From Coniferiporia sulphurascens (Eukaryota; Basidiomycota; Agaricomycetes; Hymenochaetales; Hymenochaetaceae): 64,000 bases of DNA. Made by a program: the position numbers and the translations under genes. The stretch is from positions 1 to 64,000 of the forward strand of contig NBBA01000011.1 in the NCBI GenBank assembly GCA_002794785.1, given 5' to 3'. The first letter of the stretch is position 1. Every line of letters starts with the position of its first letter. Shown here in pieces: positions 36,801-48,161 of the stretch. Below the pieces are notes generated by a model. That model ran no database searches and was not told the DNA's origin. It saw only the letters and a program-made list of their open reading frames with translations.

Positions 36801-39800
36801 TTAACTTTACTTTAGCCCTCCCCGGGCCTACGGATCCCGTCGAGGGAAAAAGAAGTACTTTCATTCGCAAAGAAGAGTACTTATAACAATCTGCACCTCG
36901 GGGAAAGTGTTCACAGGCACCGGTTTCGCGCCCATTTCGTTGTGCCTCACGGCGATATCGATCATGAGAGCGAATGAGCCACAAGGCACCATCATGCGCG
37001 TAGGATCATCAGACCGGGACATCATGTAGTAGGCCGTAGACGGCGTTCGTCTCGTATTTAGCGAGCGAGCGCTTCAAGTAGGGTGGGTGAATTATCACAT
37101 ACGAGGAAGTATACGCTCCCCATATTATTATTAGCTGATGCTGTTTCCTCTTGGCGAAAACGATGCTCCGTAGGTGCTACACCGATAGAACCCAATACCG
37201 AGAACAGTCTAATGCGGCTTTTCAGTTCCGTGCCTCGATCCTTCAACATTCTAGCTCTGTCCTTTAGCCAGGAAAGCCGCGCATCTACCCTCGTTCTGCT
37301 ACTGAGCTTAGAGGCTTCAGTTTTCACGTTAGGACGCTTGGCTTTATCCTCGCAGAATCTGTGTTCAACTGGGCGAGAGCAAGTGGGTTGACTTGATCAG
37401 CTGCGACGTGCCTTTCTGGGTTTCAAACGAGAAGACCGGCGAATTGGGGGGATTTTGTATATGCAGGTCCAGTGAACCAAAACAAAAACAAAAAAAGAAC
37501 GTGGCGGAGCAGAAGCAGGGACATAATCGTTGATAATAATGAGTGACCGATGGTTGATGTAACTCCAAACCAAAGGAAATCGCGTTTTTGGCGTGGTAAA
37601 ACGTGACATCACGCACGTGATGCGTCCTCTTTTTTAATCAAATGATTCTGTGATGCTTTCTTTCCTCCCGAGTGATCCCCCCCCACGTCTCTCCGACGCC
37701 TTTCCCAACCCTGACCGAACGGCATGCGAGCCCTACACGCTGACAAAAAATCAGAAGGCTAGCGCCGAACTCGGGATACTCCTCCCGGCTGACTCTGTTT
37801 TAAATATCGCGTAAAATGGCAGCCTTTTTCACCAAATCGCCCTCGCACGTATGTATCCTTTTCGGCCAATTGGCATCATACGTGGGTCTATTAGAACTTA
37901 CTCTTTAGCTTCAGTACGTATGTTTTGCCTGATGCCTACAGACTCTAGTGAGTCATGCGCCGCGTTCAGTTCTGCGACGGATGGATCCGGAGTCGGACAA
38001 TCACAATCGTTGTTACACTGACATCCCATTACTATTTGTGTCGGTCCCATTTTCATGGCGTACGGATTTCTTCGCGCTCAATTCCTCGTATGATTGTTTC
38101 ATCATCTTCAAGGCTAAAAAAAAGGTGGCTATTTCAGGTTCTGTCCTATCTCGCCCGTTGTGGAGTGGAGTATCGTCGAGAAAGCCGTTTGTGGCCGACA
38201 ATGATATTTTTGGGTGAGAAGTCTCCACATTACATTTGCTTCTAAACTCCGACATTCGGATTCTTAATGAAGACGAGATTATCAATAGAAGAACTCCTAT
38301 TGGGTCGAAATCTTGCGTTACAAAACTTGCAAGAATTTTCATCTGTCTTGAAATTCCCGGGCCTGGATTCCATAACACATGCTATATCCTTGTCATCCCG
38401 AGCTTGAATGGATTCGTATTTGACGGTTCTACATTTGCGACGACTCGAATTCCCCTATTACACGACCTGGACATTTGATTCACTATTGCTTACCTCAAGT
38501 CTAACTGCTGTGTGTGACTTTTCTACCTTCATTGTCTCGCCCGGGCTGTTACGCCTTAACCCACCAACCTCCACCAGTACTCTGCGCTGCTTCGATATCG
38601 TGCTGAGTACCTTGGGATAAGTGAGCTAAGTGATGGTCGATTTTTCGACAAATACTCATGCGTATCAGGCGACATTGTAAAGTATGTTATAACTACACGT
38701 TCGAGGCTGGGAGGTCATGTTCTGCGCTGACATTAACCGGCGATGAACGACATTTAGTGGGATCTGGATCCGTGCTACATTAAGCTAATTGCAAATTACT
38801 GAGTATTTTTAGGTGTTTACATTGTCAGGGAAGGATTGTACATAAATAGGGGAATGTCCCACTTGATTGGCCACAGAGTACTGCAGGTAGTTTATAGGCC
38901 CGTCCGGCTCCCTTGAGAGAACTCGAAGGAATATTTTGGTGTCGAGAGTCTTGATGCGCAGTTTATCCGGGAGATTCAAGATACGTCTTCCGCCAACATC
39001 TTACCTGATTGTAATTGGTGATGTAATGGACATTATACTCGGGCCGGCCGGTATGAAGGTGAGCTTACGAGCCTCTGGGACATTTCTAGGTGTCTTTCTG
39101 GAGCTTCGTGGTATTTTAATTTCCCGTTACCGCAGATGCTTTCGCCTCTATCAAGTCAATCTTGAATATCTGCTATAAAAATGGTCGCAACTGTACGGAG
39201 GCATGTTAAAGGTCAAACTGAGAGGTGTACGTTAGGATATGGGGTAGTCATATCTTCTTTCCCGGAAGCTAACTATCCGCTTCCATTCCTTCTGGACTCG
39301 GGGTGGAAGCTCTTATGAATCGTTGGCAAGAGGATCTTTAGGCCCTCTCAATCTCCTCCGGACTATCTCCTCACATAGAACGGCCTTTCCTTCTCCCAGT
39401 AAGCGGCCGCTTGCGAGGCACGGCCCACGAACATTAACGCACCCTTTTCCGGAGAACAGATCCCTGAGGACGAATTCGCGGTCGGTAGGCCTTTTGATGC
39501 GCACAAAACGCAATTGATATGTATGTGGAGCACGTCGCTTTCGTCTCTCCCATTTGACTGAATGGCACCGTTCGTAATCACAGTCTGCACGCTTGCGGCG
39601 CGGTCAAGGTGGACTGTTGATTTAGGGCGGTGCAACTGCCCATGGACACGATGGGCTCATCCAGCCGCTTCGGCAGCGGGTAACGCGGCGCCCTCATTGT
39701 AAAATCCGCATTCCACCCCTTTTGGGGGGTCCGAGGCCTTCGACAACATCAAGACTTGATTATCCGTACATTAGTATAATGGATGATGTAGGTCTATCTA

Positions 39801-40257
39801 CGCCTTTTTAACTAAGACTTACAGGCTTCCTGACTGTGGACCTAAGTATCCGGAATAGTATCTATGAAGGTCGTATTGCCGGTTTTGTTTTTCTCTTTTA
39901 GTCTAAACTCTGGAGATGAAGAGAGCTTCCCGCAAGACAATTTGCGCAGCGCATTCGTTCCGCTATTGCAATGACAGGAGCGGGGGGGCCAGTATACCTA
40001 TACAGCTCTGAATTTCTCTTCGGCTGAGGATCCCTCAAATGCCTGATCCTGATTGTCTAGGAATGAGGATAAGAACTAACGTATTGAAACTCAGACTAGT
40101 TGCGTCGCGGAAGCGACTACAGTAGGCGATGGAGCTGAGGTCATTCGTATTACGTGTACCATCATCAGCGGACATACCTGCGCTGAAGCCCTCAACCTCT
40201 CACTTCAGTGTCCAATTATGAACTTGATGTGATAAAGGGGATTATGCGCCTAATCGA
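33806..40257. other. Gene-poor 6.5 kb stretch
   Basis: No gene could be supported on either strand. Many short ORFs overlap one another. Leucine-rich plus-strand ORFs at 38236-38478 and 38408-38620 vaguely resemble the repeat part of basidiomycete F-box proteins but are split between frames. A basic helical minus-strand ORF at 37058-37327 (RVDARLSWLKDRARMLKDRG) and one at 36691-36984 could be exons of an unrecognised or decayed gene. No tRNA, tandem repeat or transposase was seen. Confidence 0.4.
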
Positions 40258-40268
40258 GGGGGGGGGGG
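40258..40268 (+). repeat. G11 homopolymer just before the TVP38-1 TATA box
   Basis: Eleven consecutive G residues end five bases before the TATA box of the first TVP38 gene. The second gene copy lacks it. It may simply be slippage-prone DNA. Confidence 0.8.
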
Positions 40269-40272
40269 CGCC

Positions 40273-40278
40273 TATAAA
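40273..40278 (+). promoter_or_regulatory. TATA box of TVP38 copy 1
   Basis: TATAAA inside CCTATAAAGCT, 76 bases before the ATG. The same word precedes the second copy at nearly the same distance (44685-44690), which supports it as a real element. Confidence 0.65.
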
Positions 40279-40348
40279 GCTTTAAGAGCGAAGACCAAGG
40301 CTGGCGAGAGGTCAACTTTAAACAATCTCAGCCGACCAAATACTAACT

Positions 40349-42018
40349 ATGTCAACCGGCAAGGGTATGTTTATATCGGTTTACCTTGCACGATCGTCCT
40401 TTCTGGGCTAACTTATGATGGTCACGAGTAGATCAGTCCCTCGTTGCTGCGACTAATAATTACATCCCGGCACATCCCCAGTCTCTCACAACTCTGAGTC
40501 CTAGGGCTCAAATTTACCGTCCGGAAAATGTGCCTTCAGAAATTAGCGTCAAAGGCCCAAGTTCTATCGTCGTCGAAAGTGTCTCCATCTCAGAGCTACG
40601 CATGTCGCGAACACCGTCTCCTACTCCTTCGGAAGCGGCGCTGCTTAGCAGGAAAAGCGTCATCGATTGGAAACGTATGAGGAGCTGGCGATTTTGGATA
40701 AGGAAAGAATGGTTATGTCGGTCTCAAATCTGCAGAATTTATGACACTCGTATTCATTTAACACATACTTACTGATAAGGGCGCTATGTCGCTTTCGGCA
40801 TTGTTATCACCCTCACCGTCCTTATCGCAACTCAACGTGATAACATTGTCAGGTGGATTGAGCCCATCGCCAAGAAGCTGAAAAAGTAAGTCGCGAAATT
40901 CTGAATGTAGACACAGTATCCCAATTTTCCTGTGTCCGTCGTTCCGCTGCTTTATACAAATTTTCTCATTAGTTGAAATCGCTAACGTGTGCCTATTGTA
41001 GGATTCCGGGAAACGAGCTCATCCCCATAGCCATACTATTTGTCATTTCTTTTCCTCCGGTCAGTCTGGAACCTGTACAGCCTACCCTCTTGTTCATCGC
41101 CCGATATATTTACAGCTTTTTGGACACGAGCTCATCGCTATGCTTTGCGGTGTTGTCTATGGTCTCTGGGTGGGCTTCGCCGTCACCGCCGCTGGTACGT
41201 TCCTGGGCGAAATTGGCAACTACTAGTTCGTTTTTCCGCTGCAACTCCCTATGTGTGTTGAGACTTGCTTTGAAGTGCCTTCAAATACATGTGCAGGTCT
41301 AGAGGCGAGAAGTTTGAAAGGATGAACCTCCAATATGCATGCTTAGCAAGACTTGTGAGGACGGGCGGGTTTAAAGTTGCGCTCATCACAAGATATAGTG
41401 CACTCCCAGGACACTGTAGGTCTCCGCATCTAGCGACAGCATGCTTTTCTCGGAAAGGCACTGACTTGAAAAATAACAGTTACGACTGCCGTCTTTTCAA
41501 CATGTGGCATAAAAATCGTCGTATTCTCCCTCGCCGCATTACTATCCCTTCCAAAACAGCTTGCATTAGTATACGTCGGTGTCGTTTTTGAAGAAAGCGG
41601 ATCTGGTAAATCTCTGTTTAGACTTCTCCCTCTGCTTGTTACTATGTTGATGGACTTGATGTATCGTCACCAGGAACGGAAACCAAGTCCGAAAGGGCGA
41701 TTTCGGCGACCGTACTGGTTGTCACCGGTTTCATCACGTGGCTGGCACTTCGTTACATCATGTCCCAAATGGCCAAGGTAAAAGGAGACGTTGTCTACGA
41801 GCGACGCAAGGCTCGGTTTGTACTTCATGGTTAAGAGACGGTGGTACTTTTTACTTACTCGTTCTCTCAGGAAAGCAAAGCTCGAGCGCGCGAGCTCCTC
41901 TGAACCTCGCCTAGGCTATCCGATAGGACTCGAGGAAGGGGGCTCAATAGAGTTGTCCGTGCTTGCACCTGAACCTCCGAGTCTGCGTACCTCCGCCGTG
42001 AATGTCGCCAGTTTCTGA
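40349..42018 (+). CDS. TVP38: TVP38/TMEM64 family membrane protein, copy 1 (376 aa)
   Basis: Golgi-type membrane protein of the SNARE-associated (VTT/DedA) family, implicated in vesicle trafficking and membrane lipid handling. Nine exons in one frame: 40349-40364, 40432-40716, 40780-40885, 41002-41059, 41116-41225, 41276-41415, 41480-41605, 41674-41815 and 41871-42018. A disordered, Ser/Pro-rich N-terminus (SRTPSPTPSEAALLSRK) leads to a basic WRFWIRKEW segment and a first helix. The family core follows: FGHELIAMLCGVVYGLW, AAGTFLGEIGNYYAFKY, RGEKFER, ITRYSALPGHF and LSLPKQLALVYVGV, then a last helix and cytosolic tail. Exon 5 looks as if it meets a stop (TAG), but splicing at 41225/41276 restores the conserved YYAFKY, a strong check on the model. 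The neighbour at 44755 is its tandem paralog. Confidence 0.9.
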
Positions 42019-44684
42019 AGTCAGGGAAGTCACGTCTAAACATCATGTGCCGAACACGGACTATCGCTGTCTGCCATCACATTTTCACCGGCTCTATTGA
42101 GCATACGTTCCGCCGTGGACTCTGGTATAGTCGTATGACTAAATGATACGTCGACTTGCACGCTTTAAGGTTCCGTTTTTTCCCGTCTGTTAGGCGGAAA
42201 ATTGTTGTAGTGTATCAGGGCCATTGTGTGTGAGCGGAAGAGACGTTTTCGTGTCTGGATAATCAATAAAGTTGTAGCAATACATTGGGAGAGGGAAAAG
42301 GCGACTCTGTAAATTACCGATGACCTCTCTTCTCCTTTTAAAATTTCTAGTTCCAAAATGGGAATGACTTCGCAAGTTGTCCATAGAAGCATGCTGTTTT
42401 TATGATTGCTGATGACGTCATTCGAGGGATGGTTTCTTTGTCTGAGTCCTAACAGTTCTTTACTGTGGAATGTGCATACTATAGAAAAGCCTGATCGAAG
42501 TCTGAGTTGGGTTTTGGGGAAGAAGACTCCAAATGAATTCGGAAAGTGATGCGTAAGGAATGGCCTCGATGCTATCAGGTGAGATGAGATGCGCGCGTCG
42601 GGCGGTCGGTGCCCGAGTGTTGGGCACGGGCCGAAAGACAAGTAGTGGCTGGCCTCTTACCTAAAAAAAACTGGTAAGCAATCCCATATAAGGAAAAGAC
42701 AGGATCGAGGTTCAATATATACTCTGAGACTCGAGGTTGTACTTCTAAGTTCTAAGAGCGCCATCGCTGCATAGTACTTCCGGCGCCGCAAGGCCCATGT
42801 TAGCCTGACCAGGGAGCTAAATTCCCCAAGTACTATCCTTGTTTCTTCAGGTTGACCTCGTCCTGAAATCGGTCACGCCTCGACGGAGGCATCTCCGGGA
42901 GCTTTGTACACATGGATCAACTTCTTATCTTCCTCCTGGAGTGAAGAAAGCATCTCTCTTGTGTATCGTGCACAGCAAAAATCCAGAAATGCCGTAATCT
43001 TTCCAACGTCATCCAAACCACTCCTTTACTGCGCCGCTAAAGACCCATTCAACCGCCACACTCACGTGGGCGCGTGGACAGCCTGAGACTGGTAGCATCA
43101 TTTTTTCTTGGGCGCAGATTCACGGTAACCTTACCTGTGAACGGAAAGTCGTCCGATGCGTATGACGACAGTTTCTTCAGGCAAAAGCTTGTCGAACACA
43201 CTCGGGAAAATTTATTTCCCGAGATTGCCGTCTTACCTTTGCCCCCAATTCCATGACTAAGCGCCCCGAAGAACCTGATCGACTCCGCCGCAGCCTTGCG
43301 ATGCAATAAAGACATCAAGGCAGTTCTTGAAACCGCTTAGACGCTGCACAACAGAGTGCATTTAGGCTGAAATCCTTACGAGCTGCTGCGCGCCCCTACT
43401 ATTGCGTGACCCCTCTTACAAAACTTTTGTATTTTGCCCCTACAGCACTTAAATTTTCACAGATGTTCTTTTTCCTTAGAATTTCTTCTATTGGCATTGT
43501 ACTTGCAATTCTCTATGTCAAAAAACTTTCCGGATGGATTTTGACAAGCAAAGTCTTTCAGAATGAAGATGTCCCTCTCTTACAAAACGTTTGTCTCGCT
43601 CTGTATTGGAAATTGTTAACACTCCGACTGATGGGGGCACTCGGCATTAAGCAGAAGCCCGGCGCCGTTTTAAACGGAACAGACATGCCGGGTACATTCT
43701 GTCACCTTTTGTCAAGCCTCAGATAGATTTCTCCCTTTCTACACGACACAATGAGCTATTCCGAGAGGAATAGCAAAGTAATATGACCTGCCATCTAATG
43801 AATAAGCTTATGAAAATACAGTATGTTTGCTGATATGCGCACACGTTGTGCGAGCCGGTGGCCCCAAAAGCCTTCTACAGACCAAAAAAACAAGTATTTT
43901 ACAATGGCTTCACACCATTGCTATTTTTTGCAAATAAAAATTTACAGTTACCGTTATAAAATATACTCGTTCTACCTGAATTTTTCCGGAGGTATTGTAG
44001 TTGAGTGGAAGCTCAGAAATACGAGTTTTATAAGAGGGGTCACATGATGGCACGGGTCTTTGGCAAATGTTATTAACTTGTGACCGCCGATCCATCACTG
44101 TAGAATGTTTTGCAATCAAAACTCCACATTAAGTAAAAGACGTAATCGGTAATTCATCGGATTATTAAATACTTAATATGCTTACTGCATATGGGAAAAA
44201 ATGATATTAACAAAGCGTAAGAATCCGTCGGCAGTCCGGCAGCAGAAATCACGTAGGTGACAGCCAATCTAGTCAAACAGCCCGTAACAGCGTGTAACCG
44301 AGCAGGCATATCAGGACGAGTTAAGCCCCCCGGGCAAATTTCTCCGTTGACAGGTATGTGTCTCAATTACTAGAACTTGAACAACGGCGCAGTCCATGAA
44401 GACTATTCTGACGACTTTTCCGTTTTGGCTTGGCTTTTGGAAGGAAAGCGGTGGCTCGGCACGCGCTCAGGTGGAGACTCCTCCCCGTTTGGCAATTAAA
44501 ATTGAATTCGCCACAGCAATTTCCGGGCTCATCCCGCCCAATCACTCAAGGCTGTACAATCATAATGATGTGAAGCAGCGGACATAAGTGCGTTGAAGGG
44601 CGCTCATTGCGCTCTGTTTCGCTTCGTGGTTCGGGTAGAGAACGCTGTGAAGGCAATTACGCCGTCGTCTGAAAGATGGGCACC
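42019..44684. other. Spacer between the tandem TVP38 genes
   Basis: About 2.7 kb with no supported gene. ORFs at 42165-42641 (minus), 43074-43256 (plus) and 43406-43726 (plus, partly hydrophobic) match nothing recognised. I found no sign that the first gene's flanks were copied along with it beyond the TATA box region near 44685. Confidence 0.4.
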
Positions 44685-44690
44685 TATAAA
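44685..44690 (+). promoter_or_regulatory. TATA box of TVP38 copy 2
   Basis: TATAAA inside CCTATAAAGCT, 70 bases before the ATG, matching the element of copy 1 in sequence and position. Confidence 0.65.
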
Positions 44691-44754
44691 GCTCCAAGGC
44701 TGAGCCCACATGCAAGAAGTAAACCAACCTCAATCCACAGCCAGATTTCTAACC

Positions 44755-46384
44755 ATGTCATCTGCGATCGGTGAATGTATGCTTATTCCTTTTCAGCGGT
44801 GCTAACCAGTACTCACTACTCTCGCTGCTAGTAGACCAGCGCCTTGCTGCCCCAACCAATGTACCCGTCCCAGCCCATTTCCGACCTCCCGTAAACCCAG
44901 GTTTTACGGGTCAAAACTACTACCCGGACGATGAACCTTCCGAACATCACTCAAAGAATACCAGTTCCGTCATTGTCGACGATGTTTCCTTATCAGAGCT
45001 ACATGCCATTGCGTCGAGGACACCGTCGCCCACGCCCTCGGAAGCGGCGCTGCTGAGCAGGAAAACTGTATTTGATCGGGAACGAATGAAGCATTGGCGC
45101 TTTTGGATAAGGAAGGAATGGGCATGTAAGTTTTCAATCGTGGCTTCCCTGATACTCATTTTCGTTAAACGATCATTGAATTAAAGGGCGTTATGTTATC
45201 TTCGTCATAATCATCGCCATTACCATTCTTATCGCCGTCGAAAAGGACAACATTATCAGGTGGATCGAACCCGTCGCCAAGAAACTGAAAAAGTGAGCCT
45301 TGAAGTTTATGTCGTGGGTATAGCACCCTGCACGTATCGCATATCTACCCCCGCCCCAGAACGATTACATACTAACTTACATCTGTAATAGCTTACCAGC
45401 AAACGAGCTCATCCCCATAGCCATACTATTTGTCATATCTTTTCCTCCGGTTAGTCCGAAGCCTATACAGCTCTCCTCTCGTTCGTCATACGATACATTT
45501 ACAGCTCTTTGGACACGAGCTCATTGCACTGCTTTGCGGTGTTGTCTATGGTCTCTGGGTGGGCTTCGCCGTCACCGCCGCTGGCACATTTCTGGGTGAA
45601 ATTGGCAACTACTAGTTCGTTTTCCCACTGCAACTCCCTACATGTGTGCTGAGACTTGCTTTGAAGTGCCTTCAAATACATGTGCAGGTCTAGAGGCGAG
45701 AAGCTTGAAGCGACGAACCTCAAATACGCATGCTTTGCCAGAATTGTGAGGACGGGCGGGTTTAAAGTCGCGCTCATCACAAGATATAGCGCACTTCCTG
45801 GACACTGTAGGTCTTCTCGTGTGCGCTTTTAAAATTTTATTAATTGTGCGAAAAAATTACAGTTAGTACCGCTGCCTTTTCAACATGTGGTATAGGAATT
45901 ATTTCATTCGCTCTTGCGGCATTACTATCCCTCCCGAAACAACTCGCGTTAGTGTATGTTGGGGTCGTCTTTGAAGATAGTGGAAACGGTAAGCTTTTGC
46001 TCAAATCATCTTGTTAATTACGGTATTGACGGGTTCCTAATATGGATATTAGGAACGGAGACCCGTTCCGAAAAGACGATCTCGATAATCGTTGTTCTTG
46101 TCACTTCTCTCATTACTTCGGTCGCAATCCATTATATTCTAAAGCAAATGGCTAAGGTAAAAGACGATGTCGTGTATGAACGACGCAAGGCTCGGTTCGT
46201 ACTATTACGAGTAGGAAGTGCTGTGTGTATGCTGACATTTCACCGTAGACAGGAAAAGCTTGAGCGTGGAAGCGGCTCTCAGACGCGCCTAACGATTGGA
46301 CTTGAGGAGGGGATTTCAATGGATCAATCCGTGCACGCACCCAGACCTCTATACGCCCCCGAGCCCAACGTTCCATATGTCTGA
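44755..46384 (+). CDS. TVP38: TVP38/TMEM64 family membrane protein, copy 2 (374 aa)
   Basis: Tandem paralog of the gene at 40349 with the same nine-exon plan: 44755-44770, 44835-45125, 45187-45292, 45392-45449, 45505-45614, 45667-45806, 45863-45988, 46053-46194 and 46249-46384. Exons 3-8 have exactly the same lengths as in copy 1. The core is kept: FGHELIALLCGVVYGLW, AAGTFLGEIGNYYAFKY, RGEKLEA, ITRYSALPGHF and LSLPKQLALVYVGV. The N-terminal tail differs most (44 identical or similar positions are concentrated in SRTPSPTPSEAALLSRK), and the C-terminal tail has also diverged. Both copies look functional. The last intron is short and the ORF also reads through it, so the acceptor at 46248 is the least certain splice site. 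Confidence 0.88.
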
Positions 46385-48161
46385 AGTCAGGAAAGTAGTT
46401 ATTCATTTTTTCATACCATGTGCATAAGATGGGACATGCTTATACCCGTTCTTACCTTGTTGGATCGTAATATGTGTATTGCAACTTGTAACTAGTGTTC
46501 AGCGATAGCAGCCTCTAGACTTTATACCGAATAAATCTGACTCTGACACCTTAGATATCCAATTCCCGCCCGTACGCGCAGGTTGAAGGAGGGTCCTAAC
46601 GCGATAATTTATTATTGTCCAAGCGTAAACTAAGAGTCCCATTCAACGGTAGGTGTAAATACAGTACGACCGACAGCTACGGTCCATCCCATCGTTTTCA
46701 CGACTGGTCCAATGACCATGTACCGAAGCTTCTCGCGAGACCGTAGCAGGCGTACAGGCTCATCAGTCCCTTTACGGAATTTAGCAAAGAGTAGCGGCGA
46801 GGGTCCCCAGAATTTGGAAAGAAGATTATGGTGGTGATGTGCCTGAGCATTGTCAATCGAATAACGCGGTTTTCCCGTACACCGGACCACTGATAGCTCG
46901 CTGATTTAAGCCGGTTTTCTCCGAAGCCACGGATTTTTTTAAATATTTACAGTTATTTCGACACGCCTGCCTTAAACGAATGTGGGATATTTATCTGGTA
47001 GAACAGTCTTGCTTGCGGTGGGGTTTCCACCTTTGATACTTGTGTCTACGTTACCGTTTATGCAGTACCTTGGGATGAGTGAATACTTAGTTGTAGCTGC
47101 AGTAGAATCACTAACCGGCGACGTCGTTGATTGACAAGCCTGTGCTTTCCTGATGCTCCAAATACCAACACGACCTGAAACTATGTACAGGACTCGGAGG
47201 CAGCTCAAACGATCGGGACTGATCTGTTTCACAACAGTTGAATGTGTGCGTTCCGTAAGCTCACGATAGCAAGTAGAAGCGCCAAAATAATGGAATCCCG
47301 ATCTTTAAGTTACAGTAATCTCGACCATCACTGATGTCGACTATCCGCAAAACTTAACAAAGGTGGATCATCAATCTCCATAGTAGAGGAGCGAAGTAGC
47401 TCATACCCTATCCAAGTCGACACTGGGATTTTGTCCAACTCACTCCTGGAGAACACACGATGGATGGGCTCAGAGTAAATGGAAGTAAAAAGAGAAAAGC
47501 ATACGTGTTCAGCCAATAGTATTGAACCCGTATCCGTCCGAGATTATTTACATAATCCGACTTTGCGGCCGCGTAAGCCTATGTTAGTAAGCGATAGAGG
47601 ACAAGTCGGATTCAACTCCCGCGTGGCTGTGACGGCTCCGAAATTTCCTTTTAGGTTTGAACCCGCCCCCGCCGACTCCGGAGTCCGAGTCCTCAGCTTC
47701 CGCGATGGCGGTCCCGAAGTCACCACGAAAACTCGCGGGCAAGCTGAACTCTTCCGAGTGCATTTTACTCACAGTTTCAAAAGGATCAGTGTTACGAGTA
47801 GCCCCGGTGAAAAATCAGCATAGTGTGGCACCGTCTTCAACCGTAACCGCCATCGACATGTCCCGTGCTGCTATAGGTCGGCTTGGTATCCTACCAGTCC
47901 ATACCTCCGGGCGTACACGCCCGAGTACGGGCACTTGATCCTGTATGGCCATACGTCCCACTTTCCGCCGATTTCAATCTCGCCCGTAGTACCCGTCGAT
48001 CCCATGAAAATTTCTTTGCGGTGAAAATATGCTTTTGCAGGAGTCGGGAGGAAAACCCAATGAAAATAGGATATGAAAGCTATAAATCGGGGCTGAACTT
48101 CCACTGCCTCTGTCGTGTCAAGCAGTCTAGCAGCAGGTAGCTGATACTCTCCGATCGATCT
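46385..48161. other. Gene-poor region upstream of the Zn2Cys6 gene
   Basis: No gene was supported. Minus-strand ORFs at 46630-46890, 46972-47232 and 47328-47516 and overlapping plus/minus ORFs at 47479-47938 are short and unrecognised. They could be remnants of a gene on the minus strand, but no coherent splice model was found. Confidence 0.4.

Noticed and set aside
38236..38620. F-box/LRR gene
   Set aside because: Only leucine-rich fragments in different frames; no F-box motif and no splice model.
41226..41275. In-frame TAG after GEIGNY in the TVP38 genes as a premature stop
   Set aside because: Splicing after TA and rejoining at TGCCTTC restores YYAFKY, and the same arrangement occurs in copy 2 (45614/45667).
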